NCBI RefSeq assembly: GCF_007829875.1
Contig: NZ_VIWV01000001.1
Span: forward strand, 4,434,501-4,498,500
Length of the DNA stretch: 64,000 bases
DNA from: Streptomyces capillispiralis
GTDB lineage: Bacteria; Actinomycetota; Actinomycetes; Streptomycetales; Streptomycetaceae
Reading direction: 5' to 3'
Positions 41,328 through 48,566 of the stretch are shown piece by piece (positions within the stretch are counted from its first letter, which is position 1; the number at the start of each line of letters is the position of its first letter). Both the position numbers and the translations under genes were made by a program. The notes under the pieces were generated by a model. That model had not been told where the DNA came from. It did not search any database and saw nothing but the letters and a program-made list of their open reading frames with translations.

Positions 41328-41849
41328 ATGAATTCCCGGGGGAACACACTCAGGCTCACCGCCGTCTCGGCGCTCGTCGTCCTCACCCTCACCGGCTTCT
41401 CGACCGGCCGGGGCGGCGGCAGCGGCGGCGGTGACGGGTCGGGCGGCGGCGGAGGGTGCAGCAGCTCCAGCCAGAACCACGACTCGTCGGGCTCCGGCGG
41501 CTCGCACAACGACTACGACGATGACGACTACGACGACACGGGCAGCGGCGACGCCGGCGCGGACACCTCGCCGGCCGACCAGGACGCCACGGTGGAACTG
41601 GTCGACTGCGCCTCGCCGACGGCCCCGTACGCGACCGTCGAGGTCACCAACCCCAACGCCACCACCGGCTCGTTCACCGTCACCGTGACCTTCCGGGACG
41701 CCTCCGGCGCGGAGGTCACCGCCCCCGTGAAGGACGTCCTCGTCCCGGGCAGCGACACGGTGACGGTCCGCGTGGAGATCGGCGACGCCACGGCCGCGAG
41801 CCGGGTCGCCGACTGCGACCCGGAACCGTACGCGCCGCCGGCCGTCTGA
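41328..41849 (+). CDS. Secreted protein with Gly- and Asp-rich spacer (between afsK and afsS)
   Basis: The 173-residue protein has an N-terminal signal or anchor (LTAVSALVVLTLTGFSTG), a Gly/Ser-rich tract, an unusually acidic run (NDYDDDDYDDTGSGDAG, residues about 61-77) and a C-terminal Ig-like beta domain (ATVELVDCASPTAPYATVEV through DTVTVRVEIGDATAA) with two Cys residues likely disulfide-bonded. It occupies the position of the unnamed gene between afsK and afsS. The acidic run could bind calcium. Function is unknown. Confidence 0.82.
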   Translation: MNSRGNTLRLTAVSALVVLTLTGFSTGRGGGSGGGDGSGGGGGCSSSSQNHDSSGSGGSHNDYDDDDYDDTGSGDAGADTSPADQDATVELVDCASPTAPYATVEVTNPNATTGSFTVTVTFRDASGAEVTAPVKDVLVPGSDTVTVRVEIGDATAASRVADCDPEPYAPPAV

Positions 41850-41943
41850 CCCCGGGCCCACCGCTGGGCACCCGCGGACACGCCTCGGCCGCGGCGGCTC
41901 CCCCTCCGCGCCGCCGCGGCCGATCCCCGTGCGGGAAGGACGG

Positions 41944-42132
41944 CTACTTGCCGCCGTCGAGGTCCAGGGCCGGCGGGGCCGGCATGCTGTTGTCCAGGGT
42001 GGTGACGGCCTCCCCCGTGGCCGGTTCGCTCGGCATGCTGTTGTCCAGCGTCGTGACGTCCCCGTCCGCCGGCGGCGTGGGCATGCTGTTGTCCTGCGTG
42101 GTGGCGTCCGCGTCCTTCTTCGTGTCGCTCAT
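41944..42132 (-). CDS. afsS: AfsS, small activator of secondary metabolism
   Basis: The 62-residue protein contains three copies of an octapeptide: TTQDNSMP (11-18), TTLDNSMP (27-34) and TTLDNSMP (44-51), separated by Pro/Ala-rich linkers. This is the hallmark of AfsS, the sigma-like small protein whose gene is the main target of AfsR in S. coelicolor. How it works is unresolved. The ATG at 42132 follows AGGAAG. A 14-bp hairpin lies in the leader (42168-42207), and candidate AfsR/PhoP-type repeats lie at 42294-42315. It is read in the same direction as afsR, just downstream of it. Confidence 0.93.
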   Translation of the reverse strand: MSDTKKDADATTQDNSMPTPPADGDVTTLDNSMPSEPATGEAVTTLDNSMPAPPALDLDGGK

Positions 42133-42167
42133 CGACTTGACTTCCTGTGGTCGTAACGAGTCGGCTG

Positions 42168-42207
42168 CGCCCGTCCGGTAGCTCCCCCGAGGACTACCGG
42201 ACGGGCG
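42168..42207. promoter_or_regulatory. 14-bp hairpin in the afsS upstream region
   Basis: Arms 42168-42181 (CGCCCGTCCGGTAG) and 42194-42207 pair perfectly around a 12-nt loop. On the afsS strand the hairpin ends 35 nt before the ATG. It could be an attenuator or an mRNA-stability element if transcription starts upstream of it. Confidence 0.55.
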
Positions 42208-42293
42208 TTCGGAGCCGCACCCTAACCGGTCCGGCCCCTGTCGTACCGCCTGCCCCCCGACGCGACGGTCCGACTGGTTCGAGAGTGGCGGAC

Positions 42294-42315
42294 CCCGATA
42301 AACGAATGCTGAACG
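42294..42315 (-). promoter_or_regulatory. Candidate AfsR/PhoP-type 11-bp direct repeats upstream of afsS
   Basis: On the afsS strand two adjacent 11-mers read CGTTCAGCATT and CGTTTATCGGG. The shared CGTTNA core and 11-bp spacing resemble PHO-box/AfsR-box direct repeats described for the afsS promoter. Distance to the afsS start is about 160 bp. Confidence 0.45.
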
Positions 42316-42334
42316 CCCGGGCGCACCGCCCGGG
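42316..42334. terminator. 8-bp terminator hairpin downstream of afsR
   Basis: CCCGGGCG (42316-42323) pairs with CGCCCGGG (42327-42334) around CAC. It lies 12 bp after the afsR stop and directly abuts the putative afsS operator repeats, so it would separate the afsR and afsS transcripts. Confidence 0.6.
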
Positions 42335-42345
42335 AGCGGGCCGGC

Positions 42346-45300
42346 TCAGGCCGTCGACGCGCCGTTCAACAGGGCGCGGATCTCCCCGGCTTCGGCGGCG
42401 CCGCACTGCTCGTACAGGCCGAGGGCGTCCTGCCAGCAGGCCTTGGCCCGGTCCGCCTGGCCGAGCGCGGCGAGCGCCCGGCCCAGCAGGGCCACGACGT
42501 TCCCCCGCATCCTGTCCCCGCCGACACAGCCCAGCGCGAGGGCCTGCTCGGCGTGCTGGGCGGCCTGCGCGGGACGGGCGGCACCGAGGTGCACCTCGGC
42601 CATCCGGAAGTGCGTGTTGCCCACCCAGAGCCGCTGGCGGTGCTCGGTGAAGATGTCCTGGGCGTCGGTGAACTGGCCCAGCGCCTCGGTGTGCCGGCTC
42701 GCCTTGGCCAGGGCCAGACCGAGGGCGAAGTGGGCGCTGGCGCGCCGCATGGGCCGGCCCAGCTCCGAGTGGACGGCGAGGCTGTGCCGGGCGATGGACA
42801 CGGCCGTGGAGACGTTGCCCAGGCCCAGGTAGGCGCGCGAGAGATTGGCGAGCGTGACGGCCTCACCGAGCCGGTTGCCGGCGGCGCGGTGCCCCTCGAT
42901 CGCCTGGTTGAAGAAGGACTCCCCGTCGGCGTACCGGCTCTGGTGCAGGCAGATCAGGCCCCGGTCGTTGGCGACCCAGCTGACCGCGGTCGCGTCGCCC
43001 ACCGAGGCCGCCAGCTCCATGGCCCGGTGCGCCTCCTCCGCGGCCTGCTGGATACGGCCGTAGACCAGCAGCACGTTGGTCAGCGTGGTCCGGGCCCGGC
43101 CCTCCGCGCGGGCGTCGCCGGAGTCCCGCGCCGCGTCGCACATCGCCCGCGCCGTCGCCTCGTACTGGTGCGAGTTGGCCCCCGACTCGGTGAGGTCCTT
43201 GGCCGCCCAGAGGAGGTCCACCGCCCGCCGCAGCCGGCCGGTGCCCGCGGCCTGCTGCACACAGGCCAGCAGGGGCGAGGCCTCGCTGTAGAGCCAGTCC
43301 AGGGCCGCGGAGCCGTGGGCGAAGCGCAGCCCCGGGTACTCGGTGAGTTCCAGGTCCTCCACCAGCCGGTCCCCCGGCCGCTCGATCGCGTACACGCCCG
43401 CCGCCGTGGCCAGGTAGAAGTCCAGCAGCCGCGAGAGCGCCGCCTCCCGTTCGGTGGGCGGCTGTTCGTCGCGCTCCGCGCACGCACGCGCGTAGAGCCG
43501 CACCAGGTCGTGGAAGCGGTAGCGGCCGGGCGCCGCCGACTCCAGCAGGGACGTGTCCACCAGGGACTCCAGTACGTCCTCGGTGTCCTCCGGCGGCAGG
43601 TCCAGCACCGCCGCCGCGGCAGCGAGCGAGATGTCCGGTCCGTCCGCCAGCCCCAGCAGGCGGAAGGCGCGGGCCTGCGCCGGCTCCAGCTGCCCGTAGC
43701 CCAGCTCGAAGGTGGCCTTCACCGCCAGGTCGCCCGCCTGGAGTTCGTCCAGGCGGCGGCGCTCGTCGGCCAGTTTGGCGGCCAGCACCGAGACCGTCCA
43801 GGTGCGGCGGGACGCCAGCCGGGAGGCGGCGATGCGGATCGCCAGCGGCAGGAAACCGCAGGCCGCCACCACGTCCAGCGCGGCCTCGCGCTCCGAGCCC
43901 ACCCGCTCCTCGCCCACGATCTTCGTGAACAGGGCCAGCGCCTCGTCCGGCGACATCACGTCCAGGTCCACCAGGTGGGCCCCGGCCAGGTCCACCATCC
44001 GCACCCGGGAGGTCACCAGGGCCGCGCAGCCCGGCGTCCCGGGCAGCAGGGGGCGTACCTGCGCCGCGTCGCGCGCGTTGTCCAGCAGCACCAGGACCCT
44101 GCGGCCGTCCAGCACGGAGCGGTACAGCGCCGCCCGCTCCTCCAGCGAGTCCGGGATCGCCGAGTCCGCCGTGCCCAGGGCGCGCAGGAACGAGCCCAGG
44201 ACCGTCTCCGGTTCCGCCGAGCGGGCGCGGGCGCCCTGGAGGTCGACGTACAGCTGCCCATCGGGGAAGGCGGTCCGTGCCTGGTGGGCCACGTGCACCG
44301 CGAGGGTCGTCTTGCCGACGCCGCCGATGCCGGCCAGCGCGGAGACCGCCATCACCTGCCCCTCGGAGCCGGACGACGACGCGAGCACCTCGCTCAGCTC
44401 CCGCACGAAGGACGCCCGCCCCGTGAAGTCCGGCACCGTCGCCGGGAGTTGCGCCGGGCGGACCGGGGCCGCCACCGGCTCCGCCATCGGCGCGGAGGGT
44501 TCCGCCAGACCCGGGTCGGCCCGCAGGATGCGCTGCTGGAGCTCCTGGAGCCCGGGGCGCGGGTCCACGCCCAGCTCGTCGGCGAGCAGGCGGCGGGTGT
44601 CCGCGTACACCGCCAGGGCCTCCGCCTGGCGGCCGCTGCGGTACAGGGCCAGCATCAGCAGCTCGCGCAGCCGCTCCCGCAGGGGGTGCGCGGCCGTCAG
44701 CGCCGTCAGCTCCGACACCGCCTCCGCGTGGCAGCCCTGCTCCAGGTCCATGTCCAGGCGCGTCTCGACGAGTTGGAGGCGCCACTCCTCCAGCCGGACC
44801 CGCTGCGCCTCCGCGTACGGCCCCGGCACCCCGGCCAGGGTCTCGCCGTCCCACTGGGACAGCGCCCGGTTCAGCACGTCGCGCGCGTGGCACAGGTCGC
44901 CGGTGTTGCGCGCCTTCTCCGCCTCCGCCGCCCACTCCTGCGCGACCGCGAGGTCCAGCGCCCCCTCGCCGAGCCCGCGCACCGCGTAGCCGCCGGACTC
45001 GCTGACCAGCACGCCCGGGTCGAGCACCTTCCGCAGCCGCGAGGCGTACGTGCGGACCGCCGCCAGCGCCTGCGACGGCGGCTCGTCGCCCCACAGCGCG
45101 TCGATCAGCTCGGCGGCCGTCGCCGTACGGCCCTCGCGCAGCAAGAGGGCGGCGAGCAGCGCGCGTTGCTGTGGGCTGCCGGTGGCGACCGGTTCGTCGC
45201 CGCGCCAGGCTCGCACCGGGCCGAGCACGCCGAAGCGCAGCGCCCGCGGCTCCGAGGAGCCGGGACGCCGCTGCTCCGGTACCCGCGGCACACCGTCCAT
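42346..45300 (-). CDS. afsR: AfsR, SARP-NB-ARC-TPR global regulator of secondary metabolism
   Basis: The 984-residue protein has an OmpR-like DNA-binding domain (residues about 20-110, FGVLGPVRAWRGDEPVATGS, LIDALWGDEPPSQALAAVRT) and a BTAD domain to about 270. An NB-ARC ATPase follows with Walker A GIGGVGKTTLAV near 323 and VLVLLDNARDAAQVRPLLPG near 395. A C-terminal TPR array of about 300 residues completes it (for example NRLGEAVTLANLSRAYLGLG). This matches AfsR (about 993 residues), which is phosphorylated by AfsK and other kinases and activates afsS. The ATG at 45300 is the natural start. ATP hydrolysis is expected to drive promoter opening. Confidence 0.95.
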   Translation of the reverse strand: MDGVPRVPEQRRPGSSEPRALRFGVLGPVRAWRGDEPVATGSPQQRALLAALLLREGRTATAAELIDALWGDEPPSQALAAVRTYASRLRKVLDPGVLVSESGGYAVRGLGEGALDLAVAQEWAAEAEKARNTGDLCHARDVLNRALSQWDGETLAGVPGPYAEAQRVRLEEWRLQLVETRLDMDLEQGCHAEAVSELTALTAAHPLRERLRELLMLALYRSGRQAEALAVYADTRRLLADELGVDPRPGLQELQQRILRADPGLAEPSAPMAEPVAAPVRPAQLPATVPDFTGRASFVRELSEVLASSSGSEGQVMAVSALAGIGGVGKTTLAVHVAHQARTAFPDGQLYVDLQGARARSAEPETVLGSFLRALGTADSAIPDSLEERAALYRSVLDGRRVLVLLDNARDAAQVRPLLPGTPGCAALVTSRVRMVDLAGAHLVDLDVMSPDEALALFTKIVGEERVGSEREAALDVVAACGFLPLAIRIAASRLASRRTWTVSVLAAKLADERRRLDELQAGDLAVKATFELGYGQLEPAQARAFRLLGLADGPDISLAAAAAVLDLPPEDTEDVLESLVDTSLLESAAPGRYRFHDLVRLYARACAERDEQPPTEREAALSRLLDFYLATAAGVYAIERPGDRLVEDLELTEYPGLRFAHGSAALDWLYSEASPLLACVQQAAGTGRLRRAVDLLWAAKDLTESGANSHQYEATARAMCDAARDSGDARAEGRARTTLTNVLLVYGRIQQAAEEAHRAMELAASVGDATAVSWVANDRGLICLHQSRYADGESFFNQAIEGHRAAGNRLGEAVTLANLSRAYLGLGNVSTAVSIARHSLAVHSELGRPMRRASAHFALGLALAKASRHTEALGQFTDAQDIFTEHRQRLWVGNTHFRMAEVHLGAARPAQAAQHAEQALALGCVGGDRMRGNVVALLGRALAALGQADRAKACWQDALGLYEQCGAAEAGEIRALLNGASTA

Positions 45301-45426
45301 GCAGTCCCCCTATGCATCCTCAGCAACCAGGCCAGTTTGCCTTCTTCCGGGCGGGTGCGTCAGCCGTGCGAGACGGCGATCACATGGGGCGCGGCGGCCC
45401 GCCACCGAGCCCACACATCTTCGCCC

Positions 45427-45822
45427 TCAGCCGTCCAGATCCACCCGCACCGTCAGCAGCCCCGCGCCGAACGCCCGCACGGCGGCGCTGTTGAGGCGGG
45501 GCAGGGCGCGCAGCCGGGCGAGGGGATCGTCGTCGGGCAGGAGACGGGCGGTGCCGGTGTGCCAGCGGCCCCGGACGCGCACCCGTACCCGGGGGTCCGC
45601 CTGGATGTTGCGGACGTACTGCGACCGTGCGCCGAACTCCGACACCAGCCAGAACGCGTCCCCGACCCGGCGCCCGCCCACGGGGGTGCGGCGGGGCAGG
45701 CCCGAGACCCGGCCGGTGGTCTCCAGCAGGGTCTGGAACGGCAGCCGGCGCAGGACCGGGTTCCCGATCCGGCGCTGGAAGGCCGTGACGGCCCGGTACT
45801 TGCGTTCGGCGCGAGAGGTCAT
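45427..45822 (-). CDS. Deazaflavin (F420)-dependent nitroreductase-family protein (Ddn-like)
   Basis: The 131-residue protein matches the Ddn/DUF385 split-barrel family: LRRLPFQTLLETTGRVSGLP, RRTPVGGRRVGDAFWLVSEF, and YVRNIQADPRVRVRVRGRWH. Members bind F420H2 or FMN and act as quinone or nitro reductases. Its ATG overlaps the stop of the PHP-domain gene (ATGA at 45819-45822), so the two are co-translated. The F420 biosynthesis gene fbiC lies 3 kb away, in keeping with an F420 cofactor. Confidence 0.87.
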   Translation of the reverse strand: MTSRAERKYRAVTAFQRRIGNPVLRRLPFQTLLETTGRVSGLPRRTPVGGRRVGDAFWLVSEFGARSQYVRNIQADPRVRVRVRGRWHTGTARLLPDDDPLARLRALPRLNSAAVRAFGAGLLTVRVDLDG

Positions 45823-47372
45823 CGTGCGACGAGCCTACCGGCGGCCCGGGAGGGACGGGCCTCCCGGCGGCCCAGGAAAATCGGGTTGGTGAAGGCCGCC
45901 AGGGCGCCGGGCAGCGGGCCGAGGGCCGTCTCGTGCCGCAGCTCGGCGCGTACGTAGGCGGCGTACGACGCGGTGGTGCGCCACTCCACCACCCCCGCCC
46001 CGGACACCGGCAGCGGGGCGCCGGTGTGCAGCACGCCCTGGTCGGTCACCAGGCGGACGGTGCAGCGCGGGGCGCCGCTGACCTCCAGGCGGACGGTGAC
46101 CGGGATGTCGTGGTCCACCCGCAGCCGCTCGCCGATCCCGGCGTGTTCGGCCCGCCCGCCGGAGGCGGTGAAGCGGAGGGAGACGTGCTGGGACTCGGCG
46201 ACGTAGGAACGCCCCGCGCGGATGCCGTCCTGGATGGCCTCACGGGTCAGGTCGTCGGCGAGGACCACGGTCTGCGGGCGGCCGACGACGTCCGGGTCGC
46301 GGTGGGCGTCGCTGCCGCCCATCGCCGGGATCCAGTCCCGCCCCTCCCGCACGGACGCGGCCAGCATGCCGTCCCAGTCGGCGAGCGCCACCTCGTCGTC
46401 GGGCGTCCAGGGGCCGTTCCACACCTCCACGGCGTCCGCCTCGCCGAACCCGAACTTCCAGGCGCAGCCGATGCAGGTGGCGTGAGGGTGGGCGGGGACG
46501 ACCAGGCCCCCGGCGCGCCGGATCTGCCGGGCGAACCGGCCGAAGCGGTTGTCGCGGGCGCGGTAGCGCCAGTCGACGAAGGTGCCGGGGTCCGTGCCGA
46601 CCGCCACCACGTGACCGTTGCGGGTGGTGACCTCCTCGCCGAGCAGCACCAGCAGGTCGTCCCCGGCGGCGTCGGCCCAGTGGGCGTGCGCGGAGTGCGT
46701 GTTGTGCTCGGAGCTGTTGATGAAGTCCAGCCCGGCCGCGCGGGCGAGCGCGGCGATCTCGGCGGGCGTGCGGCGGCCGTCGGAGTACCAGGAGTGCAGA
46801 TGGCAGTCGCCCCGGTACCAGGCCCGCCCGCGCCCCCTGGCCCGCTCCGGCGGGTACACCGGCCGCACCGCCTCACCGGGCTCCCCGTAGGTCAGCGTCA
46901 CGGTGATCTCGTACGACAGTCCCTGCGGGGCCACGGTGTAGGGGCCGAGCGCAATGTGCCAGGTGCCCTCGCGGACGGGGCCGGGGAGGTAGCCGGGGGT
47001 GGCGTCGTCGGCGCGCAGGAAGAACTCCGTGCGCGCCCCGCCGGACCAGCCCCGGAAGCCCCGGCCGCCCAGTGCGGTGCCGCGTTCGTCGAAGATGCCG
47101 ATGTCGAGGGCGTTGCCGGTGGTGCCGGCCGGCACGGCCGGTCTGTCGTAGGAGTAGGCGACCCTGATCTCGCGGACCCCGTCCGGCACTTCGACGGGGA
47201 CGTACACGAAGTCGGGGGCGCCCGGCGGGAGGGTGCCGCGCACCGTCCTCGTCTCCCGGCCGTCGCGGTCCGCCGCGGAAGCGAAGTTCACGCTTCCCAA
47301 CGTAAGCGCGGCGGCGGCGCCCGTCAGGAAGACGGCGCGCCGTCCCATCCCGCTGTGGTGCTCCTCGCACAT
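45819..47372 (-). CDS. Exported (Tat) PHP-domain metal-dependent phosphoesterase
   Basis: The 517-residue protein starts at an ATG at 47372 and has a twin-arginine signal (GRRAVFLTGAAAALTLGSVN). A beta-rich N-terminal domain (about 45-185) precedes a PHP domain with the metal-binding motifs GDCHLHSWYSDGRRTP, INSSEHNTHSAHAHW, VVPAHPHATCIGCAWKFGFG and GGSDAHRDPDVVG. PHP enzymes hydrolyse phosphoesters using two or three metal ions; here the target must be extracellular. It overlaps the downstream F420-type gene by 4 bp. Confidence 0.88.
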   Translation of the reverse strand: MCEEHHSGMGRRAVFLTGAAAALTLGSVNFASAADRDGRETRTVRGTLPPGAPDFVYVPVEVPDGVREIRVAYSYDRPAVPAGTTGNALDIGIFDERGTALGGRGFRGWSGGARTEFFLRADDATPGYLPGPVREGTWHIALGPYTVAPQGLSYEITVTLTYGEPGEAVRPVYPPERARGRGRAWYRGDCHLHSWYSDGRRTPAEIAALARAAGLDFINSSEHNTHSAHAHWADAAGDDLLVLLGEEVTTRNGHVVAVGTDPGTFVDWRYRARDNRFGRFARQIRRAGGLVVPAHPHATCIGCAWKFGFGEADAVEVWNGPWTPDDEVALADWDGMLAASVREGRDWIPAMGGSDAHRDPDVVGRPQTVVLADDLTREAIQDGIRAGRSYVAESQHVSLRFTASGGRAEHAGIGERLRVDHDIPVTVRLEVSGAPRCTVRLVTDQGVLHTGAPLPVSGAGVVEWRTTASYAAYVRAELRHETALGPLPGALAAFTNPIFLGRREARPSRAAGRLVAR

Positions 47373-47681
47373 GCTGCTGCTCCCAGGGTGTCGGTGATGA
47401 CAGGGCGTGGGTGGTGCGGGGTGGTGCGGTGCAACCTTTGTATGGAGGGGTGAACTGCCGTGCAAGGGAAGGGAAAGCGCAGCCGCCGCCGGTCCGCCGC
47501 GTGGTGGCGGCCGCGACCCGACCGCGCCGATGCCGACCGGTCGGTATGGACAGATGGGGCGCGCGCCGGTATGGATGAGGTGTCGCCGTCGGTGGGCGTC
47601 GTCGGCACCGGTGCCCCTCGCCGGTGACGGCGGGACGCCGGCGGGCCCGACGAGTCGTCGTCCGTGCACGAAAGGCCGCCC
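47373..47681. other. 309-bp divergent intergenic region
   Basis: No gene is supported. It contains the 12-bp palindrome CCGACCGGTCGG (47533-47544) and two direct copies of CGGTATGGA (47543-47551 and 47567-47575). These are possible control sites for the LLM oxidoreductase. Confidence 0.4.
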
Positions 47682-48542
47682 ATGCGTATCGCCGTCACGA
47701 TCTTCCTCACCGACGAGACGATCACCCCCACCCGGCTCGCCCGCGAGCTGGAGCAGCGCGGCTTCGCCGGGCTGTACCTGCCCGAGCACACGCACATCCC
47801 CGTCGAGCGGACCACCCCGTACCCGGCGGGCGGTGACCTGCCCCGCGAGTACGGCCGCACCCTGGACCCCTTCGTCGCGCTCGGGCAGGCGGCGGCCGTC
47901 ACCGAGCGGCTCGGCGTCGGCACCGGCATCACCCTCGCCGCACAGCACGACCCGATCGACCTGGCCAAGCAGGCCGCCACCCTGGACCACCTCTCCGGCG
48001 GCCGCTTCACGCTCGGGCTGGGCTTCGGCTGGAACGTCGAGGAGGCCGCCGACCACGGAGTGCAGTGGCGCACCCGACGGGAACTGGTCCGGGACCGCAT
48101 GGCCCTGATGCGGGCCCTGTGGGCGGAGGAACCCACCGCGTACGAGGGGGAGTTCGGCGGCGTACGGGCCAGTTTCGCGCACCCCAAGCCGGTGCAGAAG
48201 CCGCGCGGCCCGGTCACCGGCCCGCGCACCCTGGTCGGCGGGGCGGCCGGCCCGAAGCTGTTCGCGCACATCTGCGAGTACGCCGACGGCTGGCTGCCCA
48301 TCGGCGGGCGCGGCCTGTCGGAGTCGCTGCCCGTGCTGCGCACCGCCTGGGCCGACGCGGGCCGCGACCCCGGCGCCCTCCAGGTCGTCCCCTACGCCGT
48401 CCGCCCCAGCGCGGGCAAGCTGGCCCACTTCGCGGACCTGGGCATCGAGGAGGTCGTGGCGCAGCTGCCGCCCGAGGGGGAGGCCGGGGTGCTGCGGGCG
48501 CTGGACGCGCTCCAGCCGTTCGTGGACGGCAACGGGGCCTGA
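47682..48542 (+). CDS. LLM-class F420-dependent oxidoreductase
   Basis: The 286-residue protein is a luciferase-like monooxygenase-fold enzyme of the F420 subgroup: MRIAVTIFLTDETITPTRLA, ELEQRGFAGLYLPEHTHIPV, the conserved KQAATLDHLSGGRFTLGLGF, and GWNVEEAADHGVQWRTRREL. Such enzymes pass hydride between F420H2 and alcohols or unsaturated substrates. The ATG at 47682 follows GAAAGG. It lies 24 bp upstream of fbiC on the same strand, which supports F420 as its cofactor. The substrate is unknown. Confidence 0.92.
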   Translation: MRIAVTIFLTDETITPTRLARELEQRGFAGLYLPEHTHIPVERTTPYPAGGDLPREYGRTLDPFVALGQAAAVTERLGVGTGITLAAQHDPIDLAKQAATLDHLSGGRFTLGLGFGWNVEEAADHGVQWRTRRELVRDRMALMRALWAEEPTAYEGEFGGVRASFAHPKPVQKPRGPVTGPRTLVGGAAGPKLFAHICEYADGWLPIGGRGLSESLPVLRTAWADAGRDPGALQVVPYAVRPSAGKLAHFADLGIEEVVAQLPPEGEAGVLRALDALQPFVDGNGA

Positions 48543-48566
48543 TCACCCCGAACGTATGCTCAAGGG

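Noticed and set aside
42863..45094. Long second frame inside afsR
   Set aside because: It lies wholly within the intact afsR gene on the same strand in another frame, has Gly/Arg-rich low-complexity composition, and has no ribosome site.
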